Positions 11,531-24,655 of a stretch of 64,000 nt of DNA are shown one piece after another (the first letter of the stretch is position 1; the number at the start of each line of letters is the position of its first letter). Origin of the DNA: Atopsyche davidsoni. Its lineage: Eukaryota; Arthropoda; Insecta; Trichoptera; Hydrobiosidae. The DNA is taken from assembly GCA_022113835.1 (NCBI GenBank), contig JAILWY010000015.1, forward strand, positions 9,214,501 to 9,278,500, in the 5' to 3' direction. The notes beneath the pieces are model-generated. The model saw only the letters and a program-made list of their open reading frames with translations. It had not been told where the DNA came from and ran no database searches. Position numbers and translations under genes: made by a program.

Positions 11531-12162
11531 TTATTTGTTTACATGTTATTCCCATGTTAAATAAATACTAGTTTTTTAAAAGAATATCGTTCTCGTATAT
11601 TTTAAATGCAATATTACAGATACTTATTATTATTAGAAATTACATTGGTTTATGAGATCTTGGATCGTGTCTCATTCCTTTCAGTTTTAAATATTAAAAC
11701 TGGTCTCTCGTAATCAAAAAGCTTCGGTACAAGAACAATACAAGCTATGTTATCAAACATCTCACAAAATTAATTTTTTTCACAGGTATTATCGATGTCA
11801 TTATAGATGTACGCAGTAGCGATGAAGACGTCTTGGATGGCGGAAAAAACCGGAATATTTGCAGAGGATTTAATGGCAATAACGTCTAATTAAAGCGAGG
11901 CTGTAATATTACAAGAGCAATGCGAATAATGAGCCGGTCCACGCGCCGCCCCTGAGTCCACGCACCCGAGCCCAGCGCTAGGATTGGTCGCCGCCCACTT
12001 CCGGCGGTGACGACTCCAGCGGCGGCCAGTGACCGGGGGGCACATATTGCAGGCAAAAACACCTAGAGTAAAACACTCAATATACACCATGGATTCCCAG
12101 AGTAATCCATACCAACCCTTAGGATTGATCCTGACCTTGGAACGTGTATTGACGGAATATAA
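11531..12162. other. Non-coding DNA; GC-rich block 11900-12060
   Basis: Bases 11925-12050 are strongly GC-rich (for example CTTCCGGCGGTGACGACTCC) in an AT-rich setting. No start site, exon or repeat arm is evident. Confidence 0.4.
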
Positions 12163-12912
12163 TTTGTGTGTGCATTATTTTTTTCGGATTTTCTAAGAGA
12201 TAGCGTTACTAGTATTGAATCGCATCAGGATATATTTTAACATTTCATTGTGAAGCGTCATTGTTGCGCTTTTGTTTTCAGTATATGTCATATCGCTGAA
12301 GTGTATACAACATTTTTTTTTTGAGCTCTCAACATGTCAACTTTTGTACCAACAAAACGCAATTTGCGGGAAGCTTTACTTTTCTGTTTCAATTGGAAGA
12401 AAAAAACAGCTGAAAGTCACCGGTTGCTGTGTGTTTATGTTGAATATGCTCCATCGCAAAAAACGTGTGAGAACAAAGATTGATGAGAAAGAACGTACAG
12501 GCCAACCAAAAAAATTCGAAGATGAAGAATTAGAGGCATTGCTCGATAAAGACTCGTGTCGAACGTAAGTAGGGAAAAAACCTATTTGGAAAACAGTGGA
12601 TGTGAAGTTCTGCTTCACCCGCCTTATAGCCCAGACCTTGCCCCTTCCGATTACCACTTGTTTCAATCGATGCAGAATGCCCTTTCTGGAATACGCTTCA
12701 CTTCTGAACAGGGTATCAAAAATTGGCTTGATTCTTTCATGGCTTTAAACGACGAACAGTTCTCTTGGGATTGAATCCATAATTTGCCTGAAAGATGGGG
12801 AAAAAAAGTGGCTAGTGATGGAAAATGCTTTGAATAGAATATATTGTACCAATTTTTTATAATATAGCTCCAATTTTATGAAGAAATCCGAAAAAAATTA
12901 TGCAGACACCGT
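12163..12912 (+). mobile_element. Internally deleted mariner (mariner-3)
   Basis: Ends match mariner-2: GTGTGTGCATTATTTTTTTC at the left and its complement at the right (12880-12912). An N-terminal transposase start lies at ATG 12333 (MSTFVPTKRNLREALLFCF). Part of the DNA-binding region (KERTGQPKKFEDEELEALLD) follows in another frame. At about 12570-12580 it jumps straight to the C-terminal catalytic part (YLENSGCEVLLHPPYSPDLA, then PSDYHLF), losing the middle of the protein including the first two catalytic Asp. The C-terminal frame runs to the stop at 12772-12774. It is a non-autonomous deletion derivative of the same lineage as mariner-2 and mariner-4. Confidence 0.92.
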
Positions 12913-13125
12913 ATATGATTAGGCATATTATTTCGCAAATTGAAAATGATTCAAAGAAACTCTCAGAAAAATATCAACATGACTTGTGTAGGATTTGAAC
13001 CTACATCTCCAAGCTTACATGGCCGGTGTACTGACCCTTGTACTAACGAGTCATCTCTGTTAATCGAGAATTTTTAACAATCACAATCTACACACGAACC
13101 AATGTGCACAGGCTAATCAATATTT
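12913..13125 (-). mobile_element. Family T palindromic element with tRNA-like core, copy 2
   Basis: Inverted relative to copy 1. The tRNA-like core lies on the minus strand at about 12978-13050, with the T-arm TGTAGGTTCAAATCCTACA, a CATGTAAGCTTGGAGATG stretch shared with copy 1, and a TCGTTAGTAC A-box side. The arms are more diverged than in copies 1 and 3. The element abuts the right end of mariner-3. Confidence 0.72.
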
Positions 13126-16100
13126 AGTGATTTGCAAGCACTGGACACAAAGATAGCACTATTTTCAAGTAAGTTGTACATTACTTACATAATACTTTCT
13201 TTTTTCCTAATTAATAATTAATTAAAATATTGTATATGTAAAAATTAAATTTTTCGTAGCAGCAGATACGTCTTTTTGTTTGAAACTGAATACAATACAT
13301 TTTGAACTGAATTGTTAGAACTTTGTGAATAGCTAAATGGCTAAAAAAGTATATTTTGAAAATATCAACTAAAAAAGAAATCCTAGGTATTTCGTTATTT
13401 ATATTAGCTCTTTACTTATGCTTACACTGAAATTGAGCCTTACCTTAATAAGCAAGCAACTTATTTACTAAAACTCGAGGCAGTTTTGAATCAAATTACT
13501 CTGAATGTTCCTTGTTCATGAAACGTGCGTCGTATATTATATATGCAAATTTTTACAAGAAACCAGAAGCTTTTAAATGTATCAGGTGCTTTTATGCTTT
13601 ATCTGACTGTAAAACTTAAGGCTCGCGTGCAGAAGTATAGAAGATATAAACTAATCGGCTCATAGCTTTAAGGCATGTACTTTCAGTACTAAAATTGCCT
13701 ACTGCGTAAGTGGTGGGCAGTCGAAATGTTAGGACTCAGTTCAAGTTATTGCAGAGCCGAGTTACAAGAGGATTCTTACACTTGTAATTTAGTATTAAGC
13801 TCCCCAAGGCAATTTAACAGGAATGACTGTAAAATTTAACAGCGTTTTTTAAGTTGATAATGAAATGAAAAAAATCATGTCATGCAATCAAAACTATAAT
13901 ATTGCTTCATAGTTAATTCTTAAAATAAAAGCCATTTAACATAACTCAGCATTGTTTTACACTTGCCAGAATATTTTCTGTTTAAAACCCATATTTAAAT
14001 TTCTGCATTACTTTATAAATAACTTTACAATTTTTTTTTTGTATAATCATCAATCTCTTGTATATAGGAATTAAGTCGGAATGTAATATGTTTTAAGACG
14101 AAGGCGCTTGCATTAATTAAAATTCAATTAGTAATCTCATAAATAATTACAGCCGTAATCGTAATAGACATGGAAGGATACAAAATAAACACATTTTTTA
14201 AAAAACTAATAATGTTATATATTAATGTTAACATAACGTGGTAATTGTTACAGTAGGCCTGCTTAAAGCAACTTTACAATTTTCTTATATTTATGTGGAT
14301 TGTTATTTCTTCCGAGGATGGGTGCATCGTTCGTCTCGAGTCCACTTGCTTTCAATATGCAAATTGCAGTCCTTTTGCATCCAGCGGGTCTATTTACGTC
14401 AAACAAATGATGCAGTTGTGTGGATCTAGTTGCTGAAATGTAAAATCCTCAATAGATACTGAAACAACGTGGACAGGTTAGATTTATTCAATTTATTCCA
14501 ATATTTCGCATACTTTGTTGCTATACACGACCGAACGAGTAAAACATTTTTTACTATCGTGAAAAACAGAAAATATTAATTTCATTATTTTTATTGAATT
14601 TTAGGTATATGGTTGTGTTTGTGTTGTCGTCTAAAATGTCAACACAGAGACAGTTTTTATTACAATGTCAAAGCGGGATTCCTGACTCTATCAACGTCTC
14701 AATCATAAGTACATCTTAAAAGCTCGGCGTATAAAAACGAAGCTTTCTCCGCGTCCTCACCTGCCATTCACGATAGGCTATCTCATAAGGTAGCCAATAT
14801 AACTGATAGAGGCTGGGGGCCTCGCGGTATCCGCCGGTGGGAATACCCGGGAGGACCGATTCTCATCAGGCTGTGGGGGCGCAGGGGGAGGGGGTGCAGA
14901 GGGGAGAGGGGAAGTCGCAGCCTTATTTATACAGCGGGTGCTTGCAGTCGCGGAACGTTACATGTTCATTAGGTGGATCCCGCACGTGAAGGGTTGCAAA
15001 CAAACGACGCTGAAAAATCCTATAAAGCCTCTCCGAGATAAACTGATTTAATTTGTAATAATATATAAGACTTCAAGGATGTAAATCAGGGGCAGGCAAA
15101 GCTTTTGGCCGTCATGCAAAAATGTTGGTAATATTTTTTTAAATTTATAAATTTAAAATTTAATTTTCAGAATTAGAATTCAACTCGGTATTCAACCCTG
15201 AATAGTTGATAAAAATTACATTTGCAGCAAACTTATATTGAATGAACAATTTAATAGATGTATGCTGCAACATTGCTATAATGTATGTCTCAATATTTAA
15301 CTTCATAAATAAAAAAAAAGTAGAAATGGTGATATATTTGATTACTTTTAAATAATAGCAATACTACAATTAAGAGCAAATACGAATACCCAAATGTCTA
15401 GAAGACTATCATCAATATTATTTTTGAAAGATTCGATTCTTTCAAAAGTTATAAAAATACTTTTTTATGTAATCTCCAAGCCATTTGGCTACTGCAAATC
15501 AAGCAAGTCAGTATTGCATATTTTTTCTGCATTCATATCCCGCTCGTGCGTTTTTAAACTAATGAGCGTAAGGCAGGCCAGATTGGATTATTTATATGCA
15601 CATAAATTTCTGTAGTTACCTGTCAAACGCTCTTAATGTAAGTACCTGCTATGTTAAATGTATCATTTAAAACTTGCATAAAACCGCGACAAGTGGAAAG
15701 CCCGCGGGATCGTTCCGTTTAGATTGTTCGCCAACCTGTCACACACGCAGGCCCTCGAGGCTTCTCTCGGGTAAATTAACTAACAGGTTTACGCCGCATA
15801 ATCGTATTTACATAATGTAATGACAAAACATAAAATAAATTATTAGAACCACGCTTATAGAAGAGAAAAACCACTTAAAAAAAAAACCCGCCGCGAGACA
15901 GGCTTTGTGAAATTTCTGTAACAAAAAGTACAGAAAAAAAAATTTACACGCAGTAGCAGGAAAAATTAGCTGCTAATCAATTAAGCTGTTAGAAATGCGC
16001 TTTTAGAGCGCTTCGGTTTGAATTTGCGGGCAAGTTTTTATTCACTTAGTATTTCAAAATTTGTAAAATTTATGTCAGTTCAAAGAAGCTGCTACTTTTT

Positions 16101-16569
16101 CAGAGTGGAAATCAATAAATCTGCTAATGATGTGTCATTAAAAAAACATTGAAAACTACGTATGTACGAGAGCTTCATACTTATTAAAAGTAGATGCTAC
16201 TTTTGCAAAATAGAATTAATTAGGAAATATATTTGGTAGTACTTGGATTCAGAATCTAGATTAAAATTATTTACGCGCGAAAATGCTTATTTTTGTAGCT
16301 GTTAAAAGCAGAACAGAGCCATATTAAGCTGTTTAGGATGTGTTGCATGCAGTTAGCGTCTAGTGGGTTTTTTTTTTATTTGTCTTGTGTAAAAATACAG
16401 GCCGAGGAAGCCTCGGGCGGTGCGAATCACGCAATAGAACTTAATGCGTTTACATTACGCACCGGCAATGCCGCCTTTTACCTTTTTCTGAAGGAATTTT
16501 CTTGGAAATCACTTTGCGCACACATTGTGCTTCAAAACTCACAGCGCCAGCTCAAACTCACAGCTCAAA
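13126..16569. other. Non-coding DNA; GC-rich block 14740-15010
   Basis: Plain AT-rich sequence apart from 14800-14960, which is GC-rich and purine-rich (GGGGGCGCAGGGGGAGGGGG). It is followed by ordinary AT-rich DNA. A second weaker GC pocket lies at 15690-15780. No gene or transposon was recognised. Confidence 0.45.
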
Positions 16570-16680
16570 CTCAGCTTGATAATATCAACGTGAAAGGTCG
16601 ACGAAACCGGTCACCAATAAAAATTAACACGTGGAAAAATCACTTAAGCATTTTTTTTTAAGTATCAAAAATATTTAATA
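16570..16680 (+). repeat. P1 (Penelope-like) fragment with hammerhead-like half
   Basis: Reads GATAATATCAACGTGAAAGG, then a GTCGACGAAACCGGTCACC core and the AACACGTGGAAAAATCACTT landmark. The stem II side is degraded relative to 36594-36629, but GAAACCGGTC is intact. Confidence 0.78.
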
Positions 16681-18539
16681 TAATCTGGAATTATTTATAT
16701 ATATATAGCTTAATTTGTAATACGTGTATCCTGCAACATTGTATAACAATTTTATTTATTGTGGTACTAACTACAATGTGATATTAATTGCATGAAAATA
16801 TTTTACTATACTCCATAAAAGTCTTATTTAACAATATCAGTATTTACACTATTTTATTAAACTCATAGGTAAACCGTAAAATGGGGAAAAAACATTGTTT
16901 TTTTTTTAAATTAATAGCTCATTGAGGTAATCGTGTTTCTTAGAACAGTTTATATCCGATTTATTTATTGAGAAGACGCAAACAATTTCTAGAATTAAAA
17001 TAGATAATATTTATAAATAATTTCATAAATTACAAGCTTTAATTGGGCGTTTTCAAACAATCACAATAACGGCAGACCTCTATGAAAATATATATGTCTC
17101 AGAGATTATTACGTGCTTCGTTTTTTTACCTGTTTTCCGGAAAAAAAAGAGCAATATTAAAATAAACTGTACATGTTTGATTATGAAAATATAAATTTTT
17201 GTATATATAATGTAAAGGTAAAGAATGAGAAATATTAGTAATACATATACAATTGTTTGCAATTAAGGAAATTCATCGCTTTTTTTTCGAAAACTGGACA
17301 TTCGTGTTTTTAAGGATGTATTTTTGTAAAGCGTGCTTAGATTTCAATCTCACTGCATTACATTCATGATACTACTATATATTAATTATTAACCCCAAAG
17401 CGACCGTGGCACTGTCTGAAGCTAATTCATCTCCGTGTAACCCCACCCTCTACAATTATATTATATGCCGTATTTTATGATATATTGCTTGCAAGGGCGA
17501 GGGGCGGGGGTGGACGCTGAAGGGTTGATTCTTTAAGATAAGCTCAGGGTTAAATGCCGCCTCATTAGATTGCAGTTTCATACTAAACGTCAGGGCGTGT
17601 TCAGTTTTTAGATAATTAATAAATTATGTATGTCAATTATTGTAATTATGTACTTAAAATATTGAAATATTTGAAAGTAATAATTGCTCAAAGTAAGCAT
17701 TGAAATTTTAAAATATTTATGAATATTTGTAATAAGTCACCAAATATCAAATTGAATCGAAGCGAAATGCTTTCATTCATCTGTAGAATAGATACATAAA
17801 ATAATTAATAATTAAAAAAATTTCTTCAGTGTTCTTCAAATTCTGTAAAAGGTAGTAGCAGTCACTTCCGTTTCCTTTGAATAAGTCCACATACCTGTTC
17901 CTCTACCTGCGGCTTTCACTGTTATACAATAGTGCTATTCACAAACTTCTGAATATTTTTTTTGGATTTGTACATATTTCGCTTCTAATTTTGAGGAAAA
18001 AATTATAAATATAAACATTTATAACAACATTACGTTAAAGGTGAAATGTTATATAAAGCTTTGCTATTAGCTTTGATATTACATTTTATTAGTTCGTAAT
18101 TCCCTTCTAGATTCGCATTTAATTATTCCATCTGTGTCGCATGATACATGATCTATGTGACGGAAGGGGGTAAAATGGAAGGGCGGGAGGCCAGGAGAGG
18201 TAATAAATCATAAATAGCGCTTTATTAATTGATCCACCCCAAGCGCATGAAAGGGTTGACAAAACAAATGTAACAACGGATTATAGCGCAGGGGTAGTAA
18301 TAGCACTGTATTTCAATATAATTCAATTCAAACATTTGATGTATTAAATACCAACGACTTTATTTAAGGTGATTTAACAATAAACGAAAAAAAGCTTCGT
18401 ATTACACTATTGCAAATTTAATATGATTTTTTATTTTTTAATAGGTTTGGTACCTTGCTTGTTATGTACAAGGTTTGTCATCACAATTTGGGGAAACTTT
18501 CCAAACAAGTCGATCGAAATTGTGCTATATATGGGAGTG
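16681..18539. other. AT-rich non-coding DNA
   Basis: No recognisable gene. GC pockets at 17400-17540 and 18160-18300 lack exon or repeat structure. Confidence 0.45.
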
Positions 18540-18765
18540 ACTGAAGCTACACCCCCTGGTTTATCTTTTTTATGGTTCCGATGACACGCTTCAAGAAGCC
18601 ATCCAGTGACTTCATCAACTGTGGGTGTCTCGCCACTGACTTCAGGTCATCCAGGCACAGGCATTGGCTCTCCAGTTGGTGTCTCTGAAGACCAAAGATG
18701 GGGCATGAACCCACAAGGTGGATCACATAATATGATAGATATAATTTTTTTTCATTCAATTTAAA
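18540..18765 (-). pseudogene. Possible LINE C-terminal fragment
   Basis: A minus-strand frame of about 70 codons reads HLVGSCPIFGLQRHQLESQC and then a helical stretch (LMKSLDGFLKRVIGTIKK). A Cys/His-containing segment followed by such a helix is common at the C-terminus of insect non-LTR retrotransposon proteins. The lineage cannot be named and no reverse transcriptase is nearby. It might be an unrelated open frame. Confidence 0.35.
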
Positions 18766-19213
18766 AATATTTTTATAGTTCTTAAAACTTAAATATGTTT
18801 GAGGTGATTGACGATCCCTGATGGTAACGAAGCTGGCGAGAGCCGGTTTTCATTACTCTATTAAAAGCATATTATCCGCGGCCCCTTCCAGGGCTGCTCG
18901 ACCGCCGGCCCGGGGTCGGGCGGGGACCTAATTGTGAATACTTGATTTATTTCGCTTTGAATGCTTTGTGTCTATCGAATAAAGTTATGCACGGCGTGAT
19001 GGATAGGGCGAATTGATTTATAGGAGCATCGTGCTCGAGCACTCACAAGTCACAGGGGATTATAATTGTGCTATTAGAAATTTGAAACCACTGTAGGGCT
19101 AATTGTTTTCTAAACCTATGGACCGATAATAATCGTAGATTATTTTATTTAAGAATATTTTATTTTTTATTCAGCAAAGCAAATGCACTATAATGCATCA
19201 CTCGTGTGTTTAA
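18766..19213. other. Non-coding DNA; GC-rich block 18820-18930
   Basis: Bases 18875-18930 are GC-rich (GACCGCCGGCCCGGGGTCGG). Nothing else was recognised. Confidence 0.4.
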
Positions 19214-19645
19214 CCTTTTCTATTTACACACTAAAGGCGAGGCGGGTACTAGTACCCGTTTCGCAGACTGCTGTCTAAAAACGTTGCGCGTATTAATACG
19301 TTTTTGAATGTGTTTACTCTAAAAGCGGCAGAAGGTCATTTTACTCTTTAGGTTTACAGCTCGTAATGTTTGTTTAGACTCGTCTAAAGACTAGTCCAGT
19401 GATTCTGAACAAAGTGACAATGAAGAAGTGGAGTGGTCAGATAATGATAATCCTCCAATTATTGAACAATTTTTATGCCAAGTAATCCGCAAAGTGTGTA
19501 TGAAGCGGTTCAACTTTTTATAGGGAACGATTTATTTGACTACATGCAAATCAAAGAGTGTGTAGACTAGATTTCACACGTGCAATTTACGCGAATTTCG
19601 TCCGCTTCGCACATCAGTTTAGTCAATTTGGTTACCCGCTTAAAA
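19214..19645 (+). mobile_element. piggyBac-like miniature element, copy 1
   Basis: Homologous to the inverted copy at 40097-40521. The left end follows TTAA (19210-19213), the piggyBac target. A sub-terminal GGCGGGTACTAGTACCCG palindrome is shared. The interior carries an acidic stretch (SSDSEQSDNEEVEWSDND) and, in a shifted frame, PSNPQSVYEAVQLFIGND. These fit the acidic N-terminus and early domain of a piggyBac transposase. The catalytic domain is missing. The right end (GGTTACCCGCTTAAA) is followed at 19750 by a second copy of the tail. Confidence 0.78.
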
Positions 19646-19749
19646 TATAAATATAATATAAGCTATTGTGTAACAATAACATTAAATATATTAACAAAAA
19701 TCTTATAATTAACAAAGAGTTTCTAAACGGAAGAAAAAAAATCAAAAAG

Positions 19750-19836
19750 TGCAAATCAAAGAGTGTATAGACTAGATTTCGAACGCGCAATTAGTTTAGT
19801 CAATTTGGTTACCCGCTTAAAGTGTTATACTAACTA
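19750..19836 (+). repeat. Duplicated tail of the piggyBac-like element
   Basis: Repeats the end of the preceding element: GCAAATCAAAGAGTGT, AGACTAGATTTC and TAGTCAATTTGGTTACCCGC. It extends further into AAAGTGTTATACTAA, a better match to the terminal repeat (compare the CACACTTTAGGCGG end at 40097). About 105 bp of AT-rich sequence separates the two tails. Confidence 0.8.
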
Positions 19837-21540
19837 AATTAATTTTTTTATTCAAAAAGTTGTACCATGACTTCAGAAACACTGTATAAACAACGTAATT
19901 TTTTTCAGTAGTACATTAAAGAGTTTCAATAAATCACATATATTTTATCAATACACAGCCTTGGACCTTCTCATTGTCCCCTCACAAAGCGGTCAATTCC
20001 TTCCCGGTCATTCCTGAAGATTTATCTTCCAGCGCCAGACTTCCGGTCCATTATACAGCCTCCGCTGTTATTTACGCGCATGACTTACGTCCTAAGGACA
20101 CTTTAGTCCCGGGACATTTTGTAATGTCCCACCCTCGGAGCTTCCTCTGGATGCCCATTGAAGCGCTTTTGTTGGGGGATGTTTGAACTCTGTTTAAGCG
20201 CTGGGGAGGTTTTGTGTTTGATTTTGTAATGGTTTGCAAGGGATGATTCTTGTTTGTACTGAACTAACGTATCATTAAGTTAATGTTGGGTTGTTGAAAA
20301 CATTACCACTTACATTTTACTTAGGTCATTGGAATAATTTATTTCAATTAAAAAATATATATTATGTGTGATATATCACTAAAAAAGATTTGATAGTTTT
20401 CCAAGTGAATCAAGCTTTAAATAGTCATAAATCTTTAATCACACTATTCTGTGAAGGAAAAAAGCAGGTCGGTAAGCAGTAGCAAGCACTTGAAGGCAAT
20501 TGTAGCTGTGTTCTGTTTGATGCATTTCTTGTATTTGTCGTATTGGATACATTTATCTAAATCAATGCTTTTAAAAACATACAGTTCATATATTTCTTAA
20601 ACCTGAACACAAATACTAGAGAAAGGATTGCACCGCTTAGATCCTGGGTTAACATTCAGATATCTAGCAAGTTACCAACTTTATCTCAAAGAAACTAATA
20701 AAATTTGTAGTGTTTTAATAAATTTAAGTAATTCCGTCAAATTCAGATGAAATGGTTTTTCTCAAAAAGGTTTTTCTATTCGTGGTTTCTTACATTGATA
20801 TATTATCTATAATATACATTTGTACAGCTTAAATAGACATTTTGCCATTTCTTCCTTTACCAGAAGGAAACGGAAATAAAAAAAAAATAGGAAATATGTA
20901 TTGAATGCCCACAAAGCCCACACGTGTCGGGTCTATAAAAGAACTTATAATTTGCCCGCTTTGTCGCCATAGGTCGCTGCAGAATAATACAATATGTTAC
21001 ATTACATAAGGAACTCTCATAGAGAAAAGATAAAGTTGGAGGGGCCCCTCCGCGAGGCGCCATTGCGGAAAATTCCCAGCGAGAAATTCCCGCTCTCTTG
21101 TTAAGAAGTTTTATTACAGATATTTTTGCCAGTGGCGTGCTAAAACATGAAAAATTTATAAGTTTATAAATTAAAAAAATTATACCTTTTATATAAAGTC
21201 GGAATCAACATTGATTTTTTTAATATTACAGTAAATTATTGAAACTGTAATTATAAACAATATTACATAAAATTATAATAATTATAAAATAAAACGTACC
21301 TCTGAGTTTTATGTGATTTAGACAATATGGCAAATGTTGCAGACGTGATATGTCACTACGATCACAATAGTAGTTTTATTATTAATATTCACGTTTTATA
21401 CTGAATATTTGTTTATTACCTTTATTTATAAAAACATATATATTTCATAACATACTCTTCAATTGCAAAATTTGTATATTTCAAGCTTAAAGTGATAAAA
21501 AGTAGATATTACTACAATTAGATATTTGATGCCCAACTTC
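19837..21540. other. Non-coding DNA; GC-balanced block 19960-20210
   Basis: Bases 19960-20210 are GC-balanced with a 70-codon frame (starts MSPHKAVNSF) lacking any recognised motif or splice sites. A solitary CAGTGGCGTGC miniature-element end lies at 21132-21142. The rest is AT-rich. Confidence 0.35.
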
Positions 21541-21952
21541 TAGTTTAAAAAAAAAAAAAAAAAAACTGAGTTGTCTACAAGAACAAATAAATATTTTTTC
21601 TACTGTAAACTTTTTTTTTTTAAACTTTACATAATAAAAAGCAGTCTCCTTATCTTATGTATTTTCTTCCACTCTCCACATGTACATTACAGAACATTTC
21701 CCCGCCCGCTAAGAAAACTCCGACTGAAGAATAAGGCGACGACTTCCGGAACCACCCCTTCCCCTCCCCCTCCCCCTCCCCCTCCCCCCCTGGCAAGGGC
21801 GGGGGTGGAATAGTCGGCGGCAGAGCACAAAGGGGGCGCATAATGGCGGCGGGCGTATGGCCTGCCTTGCGTGTCGAGACGATAGGATATTTAACGAGTA
21901 TAATTGTGTACATCTGTTAAATATTAATATAAAGATTACGGTTTTGTATATA
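21541..21952. repeat. Poly(A) tract and (CCCCTC)n-rich GC block
   Basis: A run of A at about 21548-21566, a T run near 21611, and a CCCCTC-type simple repeat at about 21757-21790 inside a GC-rich block. The simple repeat keeps both strands open. No gene is supported. Confidence 0.7.
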
Positions 21953-22505
21953 GGGTGTCCAAAAAGAGTATCGGGTGAATGTGAATAGTGACCGTTATTG
22001 CGATATGCTGCAAAAATTTTTTAACCCTTAAAATTACAAGAGTTCCAAGGTTTCAACTCAAAAACGTGGTTCCAACCGACTACTTGCCATATATCTGATC
22101 AATCAATTGAAGCTGTTCACGAATTATTCCCTAATAAGGTCATTTCACGTAGAGGTAACATCAACTGGCCTCCCAGAAGCCCCGACCTTTACCCTCTTGA
22201 CTATTTCGTATGGGTATATCTAAATAGTAGGATTTATGAGAATAATCCGATGAACCTAACGGAATTGAAACAAAGCATCAGGTCAGAAATGGCAGCAATA
22301 TCGAGGGCTATGTGTCAGCGTGTTATCAGCAATCTCCAGATTAGAAGAGTGTCATCAGCGTAACGGTCACCATTTGGATAACATAATTTTTTTCAAATAA
22401 TTTTCCATTTTGTATTCTTATAATCAACAAAGAAATATATACTTAAATACTAGTAGTTTTTGTTTTACTGAACTAACAAATACCTGATACTCTCTTTGGA
22501 CACCC
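21953..22505 (+). mobile_element. ITm-A: internally deleted IS630-Tc1-mariner element
   Basis: Inverted ends: GGGTGTCCAAAAAGAGTATC at the left and the complement of GGGTGTCCAAAGAGAGTATC at the right. The interior keeps only the C-terminal third of a transposase, broken in places: NWPPRSPDLYPLDYFVW near 22160, then the NLTELKQ helix region to about 22330. The DNA-binding domain and first catalytic residue are gone. Related copies are at 39398, 43983, 56674 and 59955. Confidence 0.88.
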
Positions 22506-24261
22506 AATATAATACTGAACTTCTTATGATTTAGGTACTTTGATAAATAAAAGTATAAGACTACTTAAAATTAAATAAATTTATGTCGTTTTGGTATTTT
22601 TGGAAGAATATTGGTTTAATATTTTTATTAAATATATATATTAAACAAATATTATATATATGATCATTTTTTTGTTACAAAATACGAGTAAGTATAATAA
22701 GCGACATAAAAAGTTTCCGCTGACAAGTTCGACACTGAGTGTACGCTGAAGTCTTTACAATCGTACAACTGTTGCTTTGAAAGCTCTGTATTGCTTTTCC
22801 ATGGACTTTTGAGTGTTGGAACAAGCAGAAAGCTCCGGAGTGCATTCGATCATTAATCTCCAGCTCTGAAAACATAAAAATTGTTTCACCGAGAAAAGAA
22901 AGAAGTAAAAACAACCGCTGGAGTCGGAACGTTTCCTTATTCGTGGACTTGGAATGTTCTTGACATGGCGTTATAAATATTTTTTTACTTATTTTACGAA
23001 AATAAGCTTGTGTTAGAGTATCGACCAAAAAACAAAAAAAGGGTAACAAGAAAGTTTTAAGACCTCACATATAATAAATATGTTTATATATTACGAGCGT
23101 TTGCGGTAATTTAAAAAACATGTAATTTCAATAGATTGACGATAACTTATATTTAATTTTAACTATGATAATTAATTCGCTCAAAGTATATATCGGTCAT
23201 CGCTGTATTAATTTTGATTTAAGTACTTCAAAGTATTTATCTTCAAAATTGACAAACATAAAAAAAAATATTTGTGCCTTAGTTGGCATGAATATTTTGT
23301 CACCCAAAAATCAATAAAACGACAAATAAATATAATGTTATGCTCTCGATATGTCCACTTTTCTATTTCAGAGTCTAATTATTTAATTGTTCCATGAATG
23401 TGAGAAAAATTGAGTTTGATAATTTTTTTATGTGAATAGTCTTGTTAATTGTAACGTGTATTGACAAATATAAAAAGTATAATGTCCTTACTAACTTAAT
23501 ATTTGCTAGTTTTGCAAAACATTTTTGATAAGACACAAAGTTCTGCTTCCAATACTTCCACTCATCTAGTTCAGAATCTAATTACTTGATTGCTCGGCGG
23601 ATGCGAGGCAGAATTAAAATCGAAATCACAAGTAGAATTATCGCGGATCTATTACATATTGGATAAAGGACCCCGCATATTCAAAGCCGGTATCATCGGG
23701 ACTGATCGTCCGCCGGGACTGCGCGCGGGGTGGGTTCGATCCCTCTTCATCCCTCTTCATTCAGAGATGTTCTCATTAGGTATATTGGGTTTTTGTTCTA
23801 TCTGGAACAAGAAACCCGAACGAGTCCAAATGCTAATACACCCCCGAGGGTAGATCACAAAAGCGGGCCGTCCATTCAGGCTCTGTGACTTCTGATGTTC
23901 GGGTGTAATTACACTGAGAGGAAAGTTATTTTGATTTATCAAAGATTTTATACTAATAATTAATATTTAATCTATGTACTTTACTTTTTTCAAACATAAA
24001 AATATATAAACGAATTTAATTATAAAACTTCCACTTCGCCTTCCAGTCAAAACACTTGCTATATGACTGGAGGTTCTAGGCAGATCATATTTTTTTTTGA
24101 TCTGGTAAAATTGCTAAAAAGACATGTAAATTGTTTGTAAAAAAAAAACAATCTGATAAAAGGTTTTCTGTGCCACAAACACACTCTATTTTCTTATGTA
24201 ACCGCATGCCTTCCTGTCTCTTCCACTTGGAAAAGAAACATAAAAATTGATAAAAAATATA
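22506..24261. other. AT-rich non-coding DNA; B-box-like site near 23730
   Basis: Mostly AT-rich. Around 23660-23750 a GC-balanced patch contains GTGGGTTCGATCCCTC, a pol III B-box-like motif, but no paired cloverleaf arms. TCATCCCTCTTCATTC is locally duplicated. No gene was recognised. Confidence 0.4.
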
Positions 24262-24655
24262 AAATATTTGAGTGATTTTCCACATGTTCGTTTTTTATTT
24301 GTGACCGGTTTCGCCAACCTTTCACGTTGGCATTATCAAACAGAGTGAGATTTTATATAATAATAAGCAATTAGGTAAACAATTTTTAGAGGGAGAGGTT
24401 GTTGGAAAGAGAGAAAGAGTGATTGTCAGGTGGTAAGGGCTAATGTGATTTTAATGTACCTGACAAGTGGAGGATTCTATTTAATAGCAAATTTTTGTGA
24501 ACAAATGTTTTTATATTAATGGGGTAGTTATCTGCTTTAGTGGTTTGAGGTATAGCAACAATTATCCTGTGTTGGGGTTTGTCTTGTAGTGTGTTTATCT
24601 GTAAAATGTAATTCCACCAAGTACTCTCTGTCAAAAATATTAAATTTCTACAAAA
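24262..24655 (-). repeat. P1 (Penelope-like) copy with longer body
   Basis: The minus strand reads GATAATGCCAACGTGAAAGG, GTTGGCGAAACCGGTCAC and the downstream CATGTGGAAAATCACTCAA landmark. Upstream on that strand lie GTTTACCTAATTGCTTATTA (as at 36556) and about 230 bp not present in the 36-kb copies. These hold a 64-codon frame of unknown nature (positions 24440-24634, minus). At the far side, AATTCCACCAAGTACTCTC appears in the opposite orientation, so the copy is a fold-back. Confidence 0.8.
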
